This document shows, in pieces, positions 53,302 through 62,491 of a stretch of DNA of 64,000 nucleotides. Origin of the DNA: Saccharibacillus deserti (GTDB lineage Bacteria; Bacillota; Bacilli; Paenibacillales; Paenibacillaceae); the NCBI RefSeq assembly GCF_013618475.1, contig NZ_JABJVN010000001.1, positions 310,001 through 374,000 of the forward strand, read 5' to 3'. How positions within the stretch are numbered: position 1 is the stretch's first letter; the number at the start of each line of letters is the position of its first letter. The notes beneath the pieces are model-generated. The model had not been told where the DNA came from. It saw only the letters and a program-made list of their open reading frames with translations, and searched no databases. Both the position numbers and the translations under genes were made by a program.

Positions 53302-54907
53302 CAAAGTTATTATCGACTTCATTAAGCGCATCAACAATCCCGATAGATTTGCTTGCCTCAACGTTAAATACAGTCATAGCTGCTGTTAGCGTATCGACGG
53401 ACTCTTTAGGCGTTAAATCAGAGATGTTTTGCGCCAGAGTAGAGACCTTAGTTAACTCATCGGTCTGGGCACTATCAAAACCCATACGAGCAAAACCAAT
53501 CGCATTTTCATTTACATCTTGAATGCTGCGTCCGAATTCATTTGCAATATCAATGTTCCGCTGCACGATAGTAGCAAAATCGCTATGTTCATCCATGACT
53601 CGGCGCAATTGTGTTTCCTGAGCATCTACGTTAATTACAGTACTGAAAATGCTTTTAAGAGCTGTTAAAGGAGCATACATAGCAGACATGGCGAGTTGAA
53701 ACTTAGCCATATTAGCCATGGCTCCAATAAGACCATCACCGAAAAAACTAATTCCTTTTTTAGCATCTTTTGCGCTAGAAGAAATAGATTTAAACTGCTC
53801 ATTTATCCCTGAAATCGTATTAATTCTATCTCTAGTGCTTCCTGCAAGTCCTTTAAGTTGATCTTGAAGTCCTTTGATATCTGTATTTAGCTTACTGCCA
53901 TTTTTAGAATTGTTGCGCGCTCTTTCAAGTTTATTTGTTACATCTGTGATCGCTTTTGCGTATTCTTGATATTCTTTTATTTCTGTGTTGATACTTTGTA
54001 CAGATTTATTTCTAGAACCGAAGGAGCCAGAGACGCCATTCAGCTTGCTTTCAAGTTGATTCAATCCCGCAACAAGACCGTCATTCTTAGCATAGCTAGT
54101 CCTAGAGGCGTTGATCCGAGCAGCGCTATCCATAACGGTTTTAGCGTACTGCTGTTCTAGACGTTCATTCTCTTGTAACGCAGAATTATGCAGTTTATCA
54201 TTAGCCACTTTCTTTGCCGTTGCCTTTGTTTCGGCATCGGTTATCGCTTGTCTAGTCCTCAACGTTTCTCTATGGACTTGTTCCCGCTCAGCGTTGACCA
54301 TTTTTTCATAGTCGAGCGCCTGCTTCTGAGCCTTCGCATAGTCCATAACCTTATTATAATTACGCACATATCCATCGGGATCTGTATTGACGGTTACTGT
54401 TCCGCCTTTTGAATTCTGATATGTATTCGAAACGCTGCTTATCGCACCGGCCTTGTTTTTGTTCTCCTTCATTTTCGTCCTGGAGTACCCAACTAATTCG
54501 GCTTCAAGATCTTGAAGGGTTTTCTTTTGTTTATTATAAGCGTCCGTCTCTTCTTGAATCTTCTTCTTAGATTCATCGACGCGTTTGTTGCTTTTCGTGA
54601 TGATATCGCCATTCTCAAGTCGCTGCTTCGTAACCTTTTCAATGGTTCCGTCAAGACGTTTAAATGTTTCGATTTCTTCGTGAACAACTTTCTTCTGAGC
54701 CTCAAGAGCAGTACTTAGCTTTTTCGTGGCTTGAACGAAGCTATCCATCGATTTAACGAAGGACTTATCAACGTCTACTTTTAAATCTAGAGTTTTTAGG
54801 GAGGGATGTTTTGAGAGGGTTTTTATTGCGGAGTTAATATTGCCTATACTTGCACCGATGTTTAGATTGGCGGTTATAAGCAATTCAATCGAATGATCGT
54901 TTGCCAT
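53302..54907 (-). CDS. Tape measure protein, exon 1
   Basis: First 535 codons of the phage tape measure gene: coiled coils for about 330 residues, then a hydrophobic patch and the conserved segment ISDLTPKESVDTLTAAMTVFNVEAS..GIVDALNEVDNNF just before the intron. The unspliced frame would run 8 codons into the intron and stop. ATG 54907 with AAGGACG upstream. The protein sets tail length; its hydrolase domains act when the phage DNA enters the cell. Lies directly downstream of the two probable tail chaperone genes. Confidence 0.8.
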
Positions 54908-54960
54908 TTTGCACGTCCTTTATGATAGAAAATAAAAAAGAGAGCCAGAGGCTCTCAGGA

Positions 54961-55452
54961 TTAACGCGAGAATTTTTGTGGGTTTTTAGATCGATACTCT
55001 TCCCACTTTTTCTCTTGAATAATTCTTCTTGCTTCGGCTCCATTAACAAGCTCTTCGAACGCAGCGTAATAGCGTTCAAGCTGATCTTCAGGAAACTCAT
55101 TTATTAGTTGACTCATCAGAGATTCGTCGCCTCTATGTACTACACCATAGTTATAGAGTAACGTTGCGAACGGATAGATATCCGCTTCTTTATAGCCCTC
55201 TGGGCCTTCAATATCTGTGAATTCTCGGATAAGTAATCCATGAAGAATAAAATTGAGTTTTAAAGTGTAGCTCTCAACTGCTTGTTTATCTTTTTCAATA
55301 CGCTTAATCTCTTCTGCGATACCGGTCATAATCTGATCAATCGAAGATTGCTCGAAAAGCTGAGATACTTCAATGTCGTATCCATGAATCACAACGAACT
55401 TAGTGAATTTCGGCTCTGTCTTTGGAACCACAAACTTATTACGCTTCGTCAT
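54961..55452 (-). CDS. Probable tail assembly chaperone, second
   Basis: A 163-residue soluble protein immediately before the tape measure gene, the standard place for the second tail chaperone. LNFILHGLLIREFTDIEGPEGYK resembles the matching region of its upstream neighbour (SKVLFQTMLIEKFTDAEFGKAF), so the pair may be paralogues. It overlaps the preceding gene by 14 bp in a different frame. In many phages the second chaperone is made by frameshifting; here it has its own ATG (55452). Assignment rests on position and size. Confidence 0.55.
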   Translation of the reverse strand: MTKRNKFVVPKTEPKFTKFVVIHGYDIEVSQLFEQSSIDQIMTGIAEEIKRIEKDKQAVESYTLKLNFILHGLLIREFTDIEGPEGYKEADIYPFATLLYNYGVVHRGDESLMSQLINEFPEDQLERYYAAFEELVNGAEARRIIQEKKWEEYRSKNPQKFSR

Positions 55453-55936
55453 TTTTCAAACCCTCCGCGTATTTCAATACACGAGATAGATTGTAACTAT
55501 TAATTAAATTCGATTTACCGTAGAGGTTGCCGAACTCTTCTTCTGCCCAAGCAAGGCGGCCGGCATGGAATCCCTGGATGATTTCAGTTAGAAGAGAGGG
55601 GGCAGTAAGGTTTTTTCCAGCATCATAATAATCCATTGCGACTTTGAAGGCATCTTTCCAGTTAGCGAAGGCTTTGCCAAATTCAGCATCAGTAAACTTT
55701 TCGATAAGCATAGTTTGAAAAAGAACTTTACTCATGATCAAGAATTCGAACTCTTCGCAATTATTCTTCAAAGCGTCTTCGAGTAGTACAACGGCTTTAG
55801 AAGCAATTTTATCGATCTGATCTTCCGGCCAATCCACACGCAACTTTACTTCGAATTCTCCGTTTAGGACGGAGATTGTTTTTAGCCGCGGTCTAGATTT
55901 TTCCATCTTCTTTAGCTGTTTTGCAGTCAATTTCAT
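55439..55936 (-). CDS. Probable tail assembly chaperone, first
   Basis: A 165-residue soluble helical protein (ATG 55936, behind AAGGATG) two genes upstream of the tape measure gene. It shares a short motif (LIEKFTDAE) with the next protein. No other domain is recognisable. The size, order and overlap with the next gene are those of gpG/gpGT-like chaperone pairs in siphoviruses. Confidence 0.55.
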   Translation of the reverse strand: MKLTAKQLKKMEKSRPRLKTISVLNGEFEVKLRVDWPEDQIDKIASKAVVLLEDALKNNCEEFEFLIMSKVLFQTMLIEKFTDAEFGKAFANWKDAFKVAMDYYDAGKNLTAPSLLTEIIQGFHAGRLAWAEEEFGNLYGKSNLINSYNLSRVLKYAEGLKNDEA

Positions 55937-55994
55937 TTTTAATTCATCCTTTTTTTGTTTTAATAAAATAGTGTTTTCATTTGTTATTTTTACG

Positions 55995-56222
55995 CTATTG
56001 AATTTCGTCTATTAGTTTAGGGGAAGGAATAAAGAAGGGGATTTTTACTCCATTTTCTGTTCGAGTATCAAAAACGCCAAATCCAGCCAGCGTAATTTTT
56101 TCGTCGCAGAGTAGCAGGTCTGAGATTTCTTTAAAGATCAACGAAACCGCCTGTTCTGACTTATCCTTACTCATTCCGCCTTTGTGCCGCAGACAGGCGG
56201 CTAGGTTCCTCCTATTTGTCAT
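55995..56222 (-). CDS. HU/IHF-like DNA-binding protein
   Basis: A 75-residue protein with the HU fold: helical hairpin RRNLAACLRHKGGMSKDKSEQAVSLIFKEISDLLL, then the strands EKITLAGFGVFDTRTENG, and VKIPFFIPSPKLIDEI, which matches the end of HU (the PAFxPSxxLK strand). The long DNA-wrapping arm is shortened compared with cellular HU (90 residues). Phage SPbeta has an HU-like gene (yonN) next to the polymerase gene yonO, and here the same two neighbours occur. ATG 56222 behind AGGAG. Confidence 0.75.
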   Translation of the reverse strand: MTNRRNLAACLRHKGGMSKDKSEQAVSLIFKEISDLLLCDEKITLAGFGVFDTRTENGVKIPFFIPSPKLIDEIQ

Positions 56223-56371
56223 ATTAATTGCTCCTTCTAAAAGTTAAGGGTTAAGAGAAAGGAGGAGAGAGCGCCTACGATGACTCTTTCCTTCTCCCTT
56301 GTATACCCTTAACGTTCAGCAAATAAAGACGAAAAACCGTTGATAAATAAAGGTTTATTTATAATATTTGA

Positions 56372-59026
56372 TTATTTAATATGTCCACGCGCATTTTTTT
56401 TATTTCTCCGTTCGCGTTCCTTTTGCTTTTTGTATTCTCGTCTTAGGCTGAGAGAACAATCTTCACATCTCACTTTGCCTTTCTTCCTCAGGGTTTCCTT
56501 ACCGCACTGACATGTCATTAGTAGCGACATATTACGCTGTATGTTCAACAACATCTCTCTTCCGAAGATTTTCCAAATAGTCTCCGCATATTCTGATTTT
56601 TTAATATAGAGCGTGTATGTAATGATCAGATCTGTAACATCGACTACATTGGGATTTATCGCAGCTATATCTTTGTACAGCTTACTATATTGATATAAAG
56701 CCTTCTCATCGAATACTTTTATCTGATGTTTCTGCTTGTTGAAATTATCAAAGGTATCGAGGATTAGCCTATCTGCATCATTTAGATTTCTGATTCTCGC
56801 TATGTAATTCTCGAACTCATCTTTTTTATGTATTAGCATCGAATAGTCCATAGGTTCTAGAGCGCCGGGTTTAAAGTGAAGCCGATGATTTGGAATGTTT
56901 TTTCTTAAACGTGCCATTGGCGTATTAGAATCTGCGTCATTGTTTACTCTGTCGGCTGATTTATCTTTCGCATATACGAAAAACCCTGGTAACTTGCCAC
57001 TCGTAACACTATTTATTTTCTTTTGAATATCTTCAGGAACAGGAGGACAGTAGCGGGTTTTAGCGAAGTCTACTGCGTAATTAGCTAAGCAGGTTAGTAT
57101 TTTGATAAGATTAATATCCGCACCTTCTTCGTTCCACGCCTTTGTAATCTTATTACTGTACTCACCGACGTTCGACGAACGATAAGCTTCAACCATTCCC
57201 TTGAACAGCGATTCATGATTAATAGGTTCAGCTAATGCGGTTCCTCCTGTATAATACAACGGCACTATGGACTCCATACTTCGATGAGCTGCTCCAACTA
57301 GAGTCTTATTCGATGACACCAGAACCTTGTCACCGTCCACATCGAACTGAAGGAGGCGGCTGATTGGATCATGTACAGATGTGAAGACTCCGTTTACCGT
57401 GAACCATTGCGAGATACGGTTATCAAGCCTGTTAACTCTCACTGCATGTTCACGGTACAGGTGAGGGGAGCGGAGACAGTCTACCTCTTCGTCATTCTTG
57501 AAATGCCGACAGTACACTTCTCCGTTTGCCAATAAGCCTTTAGGGTTCTCAATACCTAAGAATACATGCTCGCAGAAAGCATAAAGATCAGGAATAACAA
57601 AGCAGTATAAGCCATCTATAATCAATCTCGCCGCCTTCGCTTGCCGGATATTTGACGCTTTTATCATTTTGATCGTTCGTTTCAAAAAAGGAGTATGTAA
57701 GAGAGGAGGATATAGATTTGCTGCTCGCTGCAAATAACTGCTTTTATTGTCTACTTGGGTAGCGCCAAGAGCTTCGAGCATCTTTTCCTTGCTTGACGCC
57801 AATCCTTTAATCAACTCCGTGGTCGGCTTGCTTAACTCTTGTATCTCTTCGTCTGTGATTTCTAGGGTTTGAAAGAACTGGTAGTTCAATCGAACGGTGT
57901 CGTAACCCTCTGAATCGTCTTTATTGAATTGCGCTGCCTGACAATTATTTTTCTTATAAAGCCGCTGATATTCTTGCCAGGAACTATAATACTTCCACAT
58001 CTTAAACTGACTCTTCGTGAAAATCACTTCGATTTTGTCTTTGACGATATCGTACTGTTTGCCATAGATGTCTGTAACAATGGTATTACCGCTGTCTTTT
58101 GCAAACTTTGCAAAATCAAATGGAACAAGAAGCCCCTTGATCCAGGGTAAGCGAGTCATGAATGAGTGCTGGCTTTTTGACGGCAAGATCATCCCGCATC
58201 CGTCAGTGTGATTAATAGTGACTGGCATTTCTTTTCGTTCGACGTTGTATTGTTCATCAATATGATCAACGAGTGTTGTATGCAAAGATGATGAAAAGTC
58301 CTCGACTACTACACATTTGTTGATATTAAACGAATGCCAGGGAGCAGAAGCAGTCATAGAAAGTGCTAGATAGGCGAGAAACTTATTTACGTTCATGCCG
58401 CCCAACTCATTAATCTTCTCGATAGTTAATCCGCACATAAGAGTGTTGGAATGCTTTTTATACGCGCTTTCCTTGATGAAAACACCCTTTCTCTCGCGTA
58501 TCTGTCCTGCTGAGGAAGAGAAGAAAAGATATTTTTCTTCGTTGAACAGAAAACCGCGTTCTATGAGTTGCTTTAAAATTTCTTCTGAATAGGACTTCAC
58601 AATAATAATATCATCATAAACATTCATTTCTTTAATGTTGTCAGAAGCCTTAAGTTCGAGCGTTCGAGTAAGAACAGACTCGAAAAGTGAAATGATATTA
58701 TGTTTATCGTTGATGCTGTTAGGATCTAGCGTACGCACTCTTTCATTCGTGTTCGCAAACTCACGAAAAAGTTTATTTAGGCGGTTGATTTCTTTGATAA
58801 GGCTGGCACGCCGAGCACGAAGGGCTTTGATTTTTTGAGCATTATTATCTTGAGATTCGCTCTCCATTTCTTTTTTGATCGCTTTATCAATATTTGTTAC
58901 TTCAATTCTGATTTTAAATAGCTCGTCATGTTGAACGCGTTCATTGGGTATTAAGAAGGCCGATGAATCAACGGCGTATACATATAGCTGATTAGAAAGA
59001 CTTGCATCTCTTTTTATTTTTATCAC
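56372..59026 (-). CDS. Single-chain RNA polymerase, YonO type
   Basis: An 884-residue protein. At about residues 561-565 it has LLQFDVDGDKVLV, the DxDGD metal-binding loop of double-psi barrel RNA polymerases (two-barrel QDE-1/YonO class). Its surroundings (CRHFKNDEEVDCLRSPHLYREHAVRV before, GGTALAEPINHESLF after) fit that core. A C-terminal zinc ribbon is present (CQCGKETLRKKGKVRCEDC). The N-terminal 130 residues hold a coiled coil. Length is close to YonO of SPbeta (about 900 residues), a DNA-dependent polymerase serving late phage genes. It lies at the head of the tail operon. The start is GTG 59026, with a weak ribosome site, three bases after the HNH gene. Confidence 0.85.
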   Translation of the reverse strand: MIKIKRDASLSNQLYVYAVDSSAFLIPNERVQHDELFKIRIEVTNIDKAIKKEMESESQDNNAQKIKALRARRASLIKEINRLNKLFREFANTNERVRTLDPNSINDKHNIISLFESVLTRTLELKASDNIKEMNVYDDIIIVKSYSEEILKQLIERGFLFNEEKYLFFSSSAGQIRERKGVFIKESAYKKHSNTLMCGLTIEKINELGGMNVNKFLAYLALSMTASAPWHSFNINKCVVVEDFSSSLHTTLVDHIDEQYNVERKEMPVTINHTDGCGMILPSKSQHSFMTRLPWIKGLLVPFDFAKFAKDSGNTIVTDIYGKQYDIVKDKIEVIFTKSQFKMWKYYSSWQEYQRLYKKNNCQAAQFNKDDSEGYDTVRLNYQFFQTLEITDEEIQELSKPTTELIKGLASSKEKMLEALGATQVDNKSSYLQRAANLYPPLLHTPFLKRTIKMIKASNIRQAKAARLIIDGLYCFVIPDLYAFCEHVFLGIENPKGLLANGEVYCRHFKNDEEVDCLRSPHLYREHAVRVNRLDNRISQWFTVNGVFTSVHDPISRLLQFDVDGDKVLVSSNKTLVGAAHRSMESIVPLYYTGGTALAEPINHESLFKGMVEAYRSSNVGEYSNKITKAWNEEGADINLIKILTCLANYAVDFAKTRYCPPVPEDIQKKINSVTSGKLPGFFVYAKDKSADRVNNDADSNTPMARLRKNIPNHRLHFKPGALEPMDYSMLIHKKDEFENYIARIRNLNDADRLILDTFDNFNKQKHQIKVFDEKALYQYSKLYKDIAAINPNVVDVTDLIITYTLYIKKSEYAETIWKIFGREMLLNIQRNMSLLMTCQCGKETLRKKGKVRCEDCSLSLRREYKKQKERERRNKKNARGHIK

Positions 59027-59028
59027 CC

Positions 59029-59823
59029 TTAATTTTTATTATTTTTATCTTTAAGGTCAGGAATTTCTACTGTCACTTGGTCGAAAGAAATAGGAATTTT
59101 TAATAAAGCGGGAAACCCGTTTAAACTTGTCTCCAAATTCAAAATAGTAGTCTTGCGACTCCTTTTTGAAGCAACCTTTTCTTTTATTCGTTTTTCACCG
59201 GATAGTGCCTTCTCGGACTGCAAGACGCACATATCTTCTCCAAACATAAATGGTCTTCCGTTATCAGAAATAAGATATTTTCCAATATGCTCTTCAGCTT
59301 TTTGCTTTTGGGGGAATTTTGTGACCTCCATCTTACTTAGGTTGATAATATAATTTGGCTTGGCCGTAGCAGTACGTGTATTCTCTGATAGCGTTAGTGG
59401 TCTGAGATTCGATAATGCGTATCCGATGTTAGAATCAATCCGATCTATAGAGGGTCTTTTAGGATGAGCACACGAATTACTCTCAAAAATATTTGAAAGT
59501 CTAACCCACTCGTTCCAGAAGCTTGGTTCGTTCAATAGATCCAAGCTCATCACAAAAGGATCGTTCCAGTCGCATTGCATACCGGAATAATATTTATCGC
59601 TTTTCTTTGAACAGGCCTGAATACGCTTTTCGCATGAACCGTAAAGAAAGAAAAAGGAGAGCTTATGATCTTCTGAAATCAGACTTTCTTCGTTTGCTTT
59701 CTCGGCAAAATAGATGCCGCGAATTTTGTAATCCGCCATTTTAATATTAGGATAACGTTGTTGCCACATTTCTTTAATTTCTGGCCGAACTATGTACCAA
59801 CCATGCTTTTCAATCTTCGGCAT
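59029..59823 (-). CDS. Phage HNH endonuclease-like protein
   Basis: A 264-residue protein. CAHPKRPSIDRIDSNIGYALSNLRPLTLSENTRTA is the typical phage HNH core (P-S-I-D-R-I-D, N-L-R, N). Residues before it contain Cys pairs (SCEKRIQACSKK; QCDWNDPF). Relatives are free-standing homing nucleases or host-DNA nicking enzymes. ATG 59823 follows AAGGAG. It is the first gene of the leftward operon, next to the polymerase gene. Confidence 0.75.
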   Translation of the reverse strand: MPKIEKHGWYIVRPEIKEMWQQRYPNIKMADYKIRGIYFAEKANEESLISEDHKLSFFFLYGSCEKRIQACSKKSDKYYSGMQCDWNDPFVMSLDLLNEPSFWNEWVRLSNIFESNSCAHPKRPSIDRIDSNIGYALSNLRPLTLSENTRTATAKPNYIINLSKMEVTKFPQKQKAEEHIGKYLISDNGRPFMFGEDMCVLQSEKALSGEKRIKEKVASKRSRKTTILNLETSLNGFPALLKIPISFDQVTVEIPDLKDKNNKN

Positions 59824-59905
59824 ATAATCTCCTTAGCTATGTATTACGGCATTAGTTTTAGCGCCGCAATACTATTATATCGCAATCTATATAAAAGTAA
59901 ATTTT

Positions 59906-59927
59906 TTTATAATATTTATCTTAATAG
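59906..59927 (+). repeat. 22-bp repeat, left copy of an inverted pair
   Basis: Identical, in inverted orientation, to 62492-62513. Contains the motif ATAATATTTATCTT, which also occurs in the leaders of iteron modules 2 and 3. It lies 80 bp before the recombinase start, in the divergent promoter region, so it may be a promoter or a recombination site. Confidence 0.7.
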
Positions 59928-60006
59928 AAAAATGAGGGTTGAAAAATTTATATTACTGATTAAAATTAATATATACAATAAAATATGTAAAAAGGAGTTG
60001 ATTGAA

Positions 60007-61071
60007 GTGTCTAGCTTTCAAAACAATGTTGTAGGGCTACATACTAAGTCAGTATATGAGAGCATCACCGCCTTCTTTATGAAGTGCAGCAAGAAGAGCG
60101 AGAATACGACTAGAGTTTATGGCTCGGCAATTAGCCGCTTCTTTTCTTGGCATTGCAATAAACAGTTAAATGAGTTGCTCGAAAGTGACTTGGACGTAAC
60201 GAACGATAGAATAATTCGTTATCAAGACTATCTTTCTAACGATCTCGACCATGCGAATAGCTACGTAAACACTCAACTTTCTGCTATCTCCAGTCTTTAC
60301 AATCACCTTCAACGAAACCGATTCGCTGTAAGAGCAGACGACTTAAAAGTCGATCCTTTACCAGACGAGAGTGAGCGACATGGCGAACTTGAATATGAAG
60401 AGGCTGAGCAAATGGCAAGACTTGTCCTTAAACAAGTAAAAGGCCAGGAGAAGCACTGTCTTATTAGAATGGCATACGTGACAAGTTTCCGTATCAGTTC
60501 GCTTTTAAACATAGAATGGACAGACATCGTTTATTCTGAGAAAGACGGTTGCTATTTAGTTACAACGATTGGTAAGCGGCGTAAACGTCATACACGACCT
60601 ATATCAGCAGAACTTTACGAAGAACTTCTTAAAATCAAAGAACAAGATTATTACCAGCGCTATAATGACAATAAAATCTTTCATCTGACAGAGAAGACAG
60701 CTAGGACAATGATTCATAATCTGTGCGAAGAAATGGGTATTCCAGATGAACGAAATATTGTATTCCATAGCCTCAGAAACGTAGCAGCGGGATTTATCCG
60801 TGATAATGGCGGAGACATTGAAGCGATCCGCGAACAGCTCAATCACAACGGCTATGGCGCTCTTAAGCATTACATGCATAGCAACAAAGACTACGCGAAT
60901 ATGCCTGGCTTAAAGATGGAACAAGAGCTAGACCTTGGACTGTTTGAAACGCTTAATAGAGAAGAGCTTTTAAATATCATACTTTCACAACAAGGAAGCC
61001 ACTTGAACAGTCTGTATCGTGCAGCAGAGCAACTTCAAACGAACAAAAGTCAGAATATTCGAGCAGTTTAA
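60007..61071 (+). CDS. Tyrosine recombinase (phage integrase family)
   Basis: A 354-residue recombinase from GTG 60007, which is nine bases after AAAGGAG. The frame is open from 59758 but that portion lacks signals and runs through the divergent promoter region. A core-binding domain (residues 10-100) precedes the catalytic domain. The catalytic set is visible: Arg162 (SFRISSLL), Lys in the KRRKRHTRP hairpin, His254 and Arg257 (HSLRN), His280 (LNHNG) and the nucleophile Tyr289 (ALKHYMH). It may integrate the element into tRNA-Val, although SPbeta-type phages carry similar enzymes with other roles. Three iteron modules follow directly downstream. Confidence 0.88.
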   Translation: MSSFQNNVVGLHTKSVYESITAFFMKCSKKSENTTRVYGSAISRFFSWHCNKQLNELLESDLDVTNDRIIRYQDYLSNDLDHANSYVNTQLSAISSLYNHLQRNRFAVRADDLKVDPLPDESERHGELEYEEAEQMARLVLKQVKGQEKHCLIRMAYVTSFRISSLLNIEWTDIVYSEKDGCYLVTTIGKRRKRHTRPISAELYEELLKIKEQDYYQRYNDNKIFHLTEKTARTMIHNLCEEMGIPDERNIVFHSLRNVAAGFIRDNGGDIEAIREQLNHNGYGALKHYMHSNKDYANMPGLKMEQELDLGLFETLNREELLNIILSQQGSHLNSLYRAAEQLQTNKSQNIRAV

Positions 61072-61087
61072 AACCGCTTCACACCGC

Positions 61088-61288
61088 TGTTTTTTACCTA
61101 AGTACAAATCATGCAAGGCGGTGGTACAAATCATGCAGGATGGTAGTACAATTCATGCAAAGCAAAAGTACAAATCATGTCTGCATGAATTGTACTGTAT
61201 AAAGAAAAACATAAATACTATACAATATACGTAATAAACATAGATACACAGTATTAAGGAGAGAGCTAAAGCGCTTCTCCTTTTTTTG
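61088..61288 (-). repeat. Iteron module 1 (GTACAA type, inverted orientation)
   Basis: Read on the minus strand: a hairpin (61282-61256), AATACTGTGTAT (61255-61244), about 45 bp of AT-rich DNA, then one inverted and four direct 14-bp copies. On the plus strand the repeats are GTACAAATCATGCA (61102), GTACAAATCATGCA (61124), GTACAATTCATGCA (61146) and GTACAAATCATG (61168), exactly 22 bp apart. The inverted partner TGCATGAATTGTAC is at 61182-61195. Beyond them lies AGGTAAAAAACAGCGG. Same layout as modules 2 and 3 but with a different recognition half (GTAC). Confidence 0.85.
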
Positions 61289-61345
61289 TTTTTGGCCGAT
61301 TATTTTGAGGGCGCTAGAACGTTAAATACTAAAGAGAAATTACAG

Positions 61346-61903
61346 CATCGATTCTAAGCTTAGATTTCATTGCTAGCTATTTGAAATTAACGGATACAAT
61401 TGTCGGTTAGGGTGATTGTAAGGGTAGAGGTATTGAGGTTGAAATTACATTATTAAATCAATAGATCTGACGAAGAATGGATGTTAAAGGTCATCGGTAA
61501 CAAGAAAGCGTATGCGGTAGTTATCGAAGTTAAAAAAACAATACGGTTAATCCTAGTTCAACTTGGTGGTAATCCCTTATTCTTTTACACGAAATTCAAA
61601 CATAAACCTTCGACCCCACACTTTATACCCGGACAACTAGAAGTGCTTGATTTATAGATAAATAACAATGAAATTTGAGCTTAAAATCGATGCTGGTAGT
61701 GACAGTTACTTCAACCCACGCTTTAATCGAGATCCAGAATAAATCTCGCCTTATATTCACTTACATTTTGAACGTGTCTCAAAACTCAATAAATGAATAA
61801 GGAAAACGGAACAAAGCATGTCTACCCTTACAATCACCCTAGCCAGCGCACAAACATTCTAATTCTACACATTACATTAGGAAATCAGAGCTTAGAATCG
61901 ATG
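61346..61903. repeat. Nested inverted repeats around relic ORF starts
   Basis: Outer arms CATCGATTCTAAGCT (61346-61360) and its complement (61889-61903); inner arms are a perfect 21-bp pair at 61408-61428 and 61821-61841 (core AGGGTGATTGTAAGGG). A third, diverged copy of the outer sequence is at 61667-61696, about 26 of 30 bases matching the complement of 61343-61372. Each outer copy encodes the same peptide start: KSKLRIDA on the minus strand at left, KFELKIDA at 61672, KSELRIDV at 61884. Each soon hits a stop, so they look like repeated broken gene starts. Confidence 0.6.
61481..61657 (+). CDS. Small orphan ORF between inverted repeats
   Basis: A 58-residue frame (MLKVIGNKKAYAVVIEVKK.. to ..HFIPGQLEVLDL) with protein-like composition but a poor ribosome site. 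It sits between the inverted repeat arms at 61408-61428 and 61821-61841. It may be a relic. No family recognised. Confidence 0.3.
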   Translation: MLKVIGNKKAYAVVIEVKKTIRLILVQLGGNPLFFYTKFKHKPSTPHFIPGQLEVLDL

Positions 61904-62027
61904 TTGCACTGCCAAGCTCATAACCACTTTCCATAGCAGCAAATCACAGAGAACTTCATATTCAAAACCCGTCCTGAAACAATTCGACATCAACCAACGA
62001 AACGATAAACAAAAACAACCAAAACAA

Positions 62028-62210
62028 GAGAGGGAAAGCGCCTCGCGCGCGACCCCCTCTCTAATACTGTGTATAAAGTATACTTAGTATATTGTATAAT
62101 ATTTATCTTTATATTATTACAGTGTAAATCATGCAACATGAATTACACTTTCGTAACGCATGAATTACACTCGCGTAGCGCATGATTTACACCTAGGTGA
62201 AAAATGGCGG
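62028..62210 (+). repeat. Iteron module 2 (GTGTAA type)
   Basis: A hairpin (GAGAGGG / CCCTCTC, 62028-62061) is followed by AATACTGTGTATA (62063-62075), then AT-rich DNA with TATAATATTTATCTTTATAT. After it come GTGTAAATCATGCA (62122-62135) and three inverted copies ending in ATTACAC or TTTACAC at 62148, 62170 and 62192, exactly 22 bp apart. The module closes with AGGTGAAAAATGGCGG. The leader from AATACTG to the first iteron is 59 bp. Confidence 0.87.
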
Positions 62211-62252
62211 TAAATCAACGTTTCTGAAATAGAAAAAAGAGCAGCCAGAACG

Positions 62253-62455
62253 AGAGCAGAAGTCGCGTTTCGCGCTTCGCTCTAATACTGTGTATACGTA
62301 TATTTAAGTCTATTTGTATAGTATTTATCTTTATATTTATACATCGGAATTTATGCAGACATGATTTCCGATTTTGCCCTGCATGAATTCCGATACTGGT
62401 CTGCATGATTTCCGACGCTGCTCTGCATGAATTCCGATTAGGTGAAAATCGGCTT
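62253..62455 (+). repeat. Iteron module 3 (ATCGGAA type)
   Basis: A hairpin (62253-62283), AATACTGTGTATA (62284-62296), then AT-rich DNA with TATAGTATTTATCTTTATAT. ATCGGAATTTATGCA (62343-62357) comes next, followed by four inverted copies (TGCATGAWTTCCGAT type) ending at 62372, 62394, 62416 and 62438, exactly 22 bp apart. It closes with AGGTGAAAATCGGC. The leader is again 59 bp. The A/T base at the variable position alternates T-A-T-A along the copies. Confidence 0.87.
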
Positions 62456-62491
62456 AAAATAAAGACTAATAAATCCGAGTCTAACCCGTCC

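Noticed and set aside
59758-60006. N-terminal extension of the tyrosine recombinase
   Set aside because: Runs through the divergent promoter region and part of the HNH gene, without a ribosome site; GTG 60007 is well placed after AAAGGAG.
61088-62455. CRISPR array
   Set aside because: Repeats are 14-15 bp with 7-8 bp gaps, partly inverted, no spacers of constant 30-40 bp, and no cas genes.
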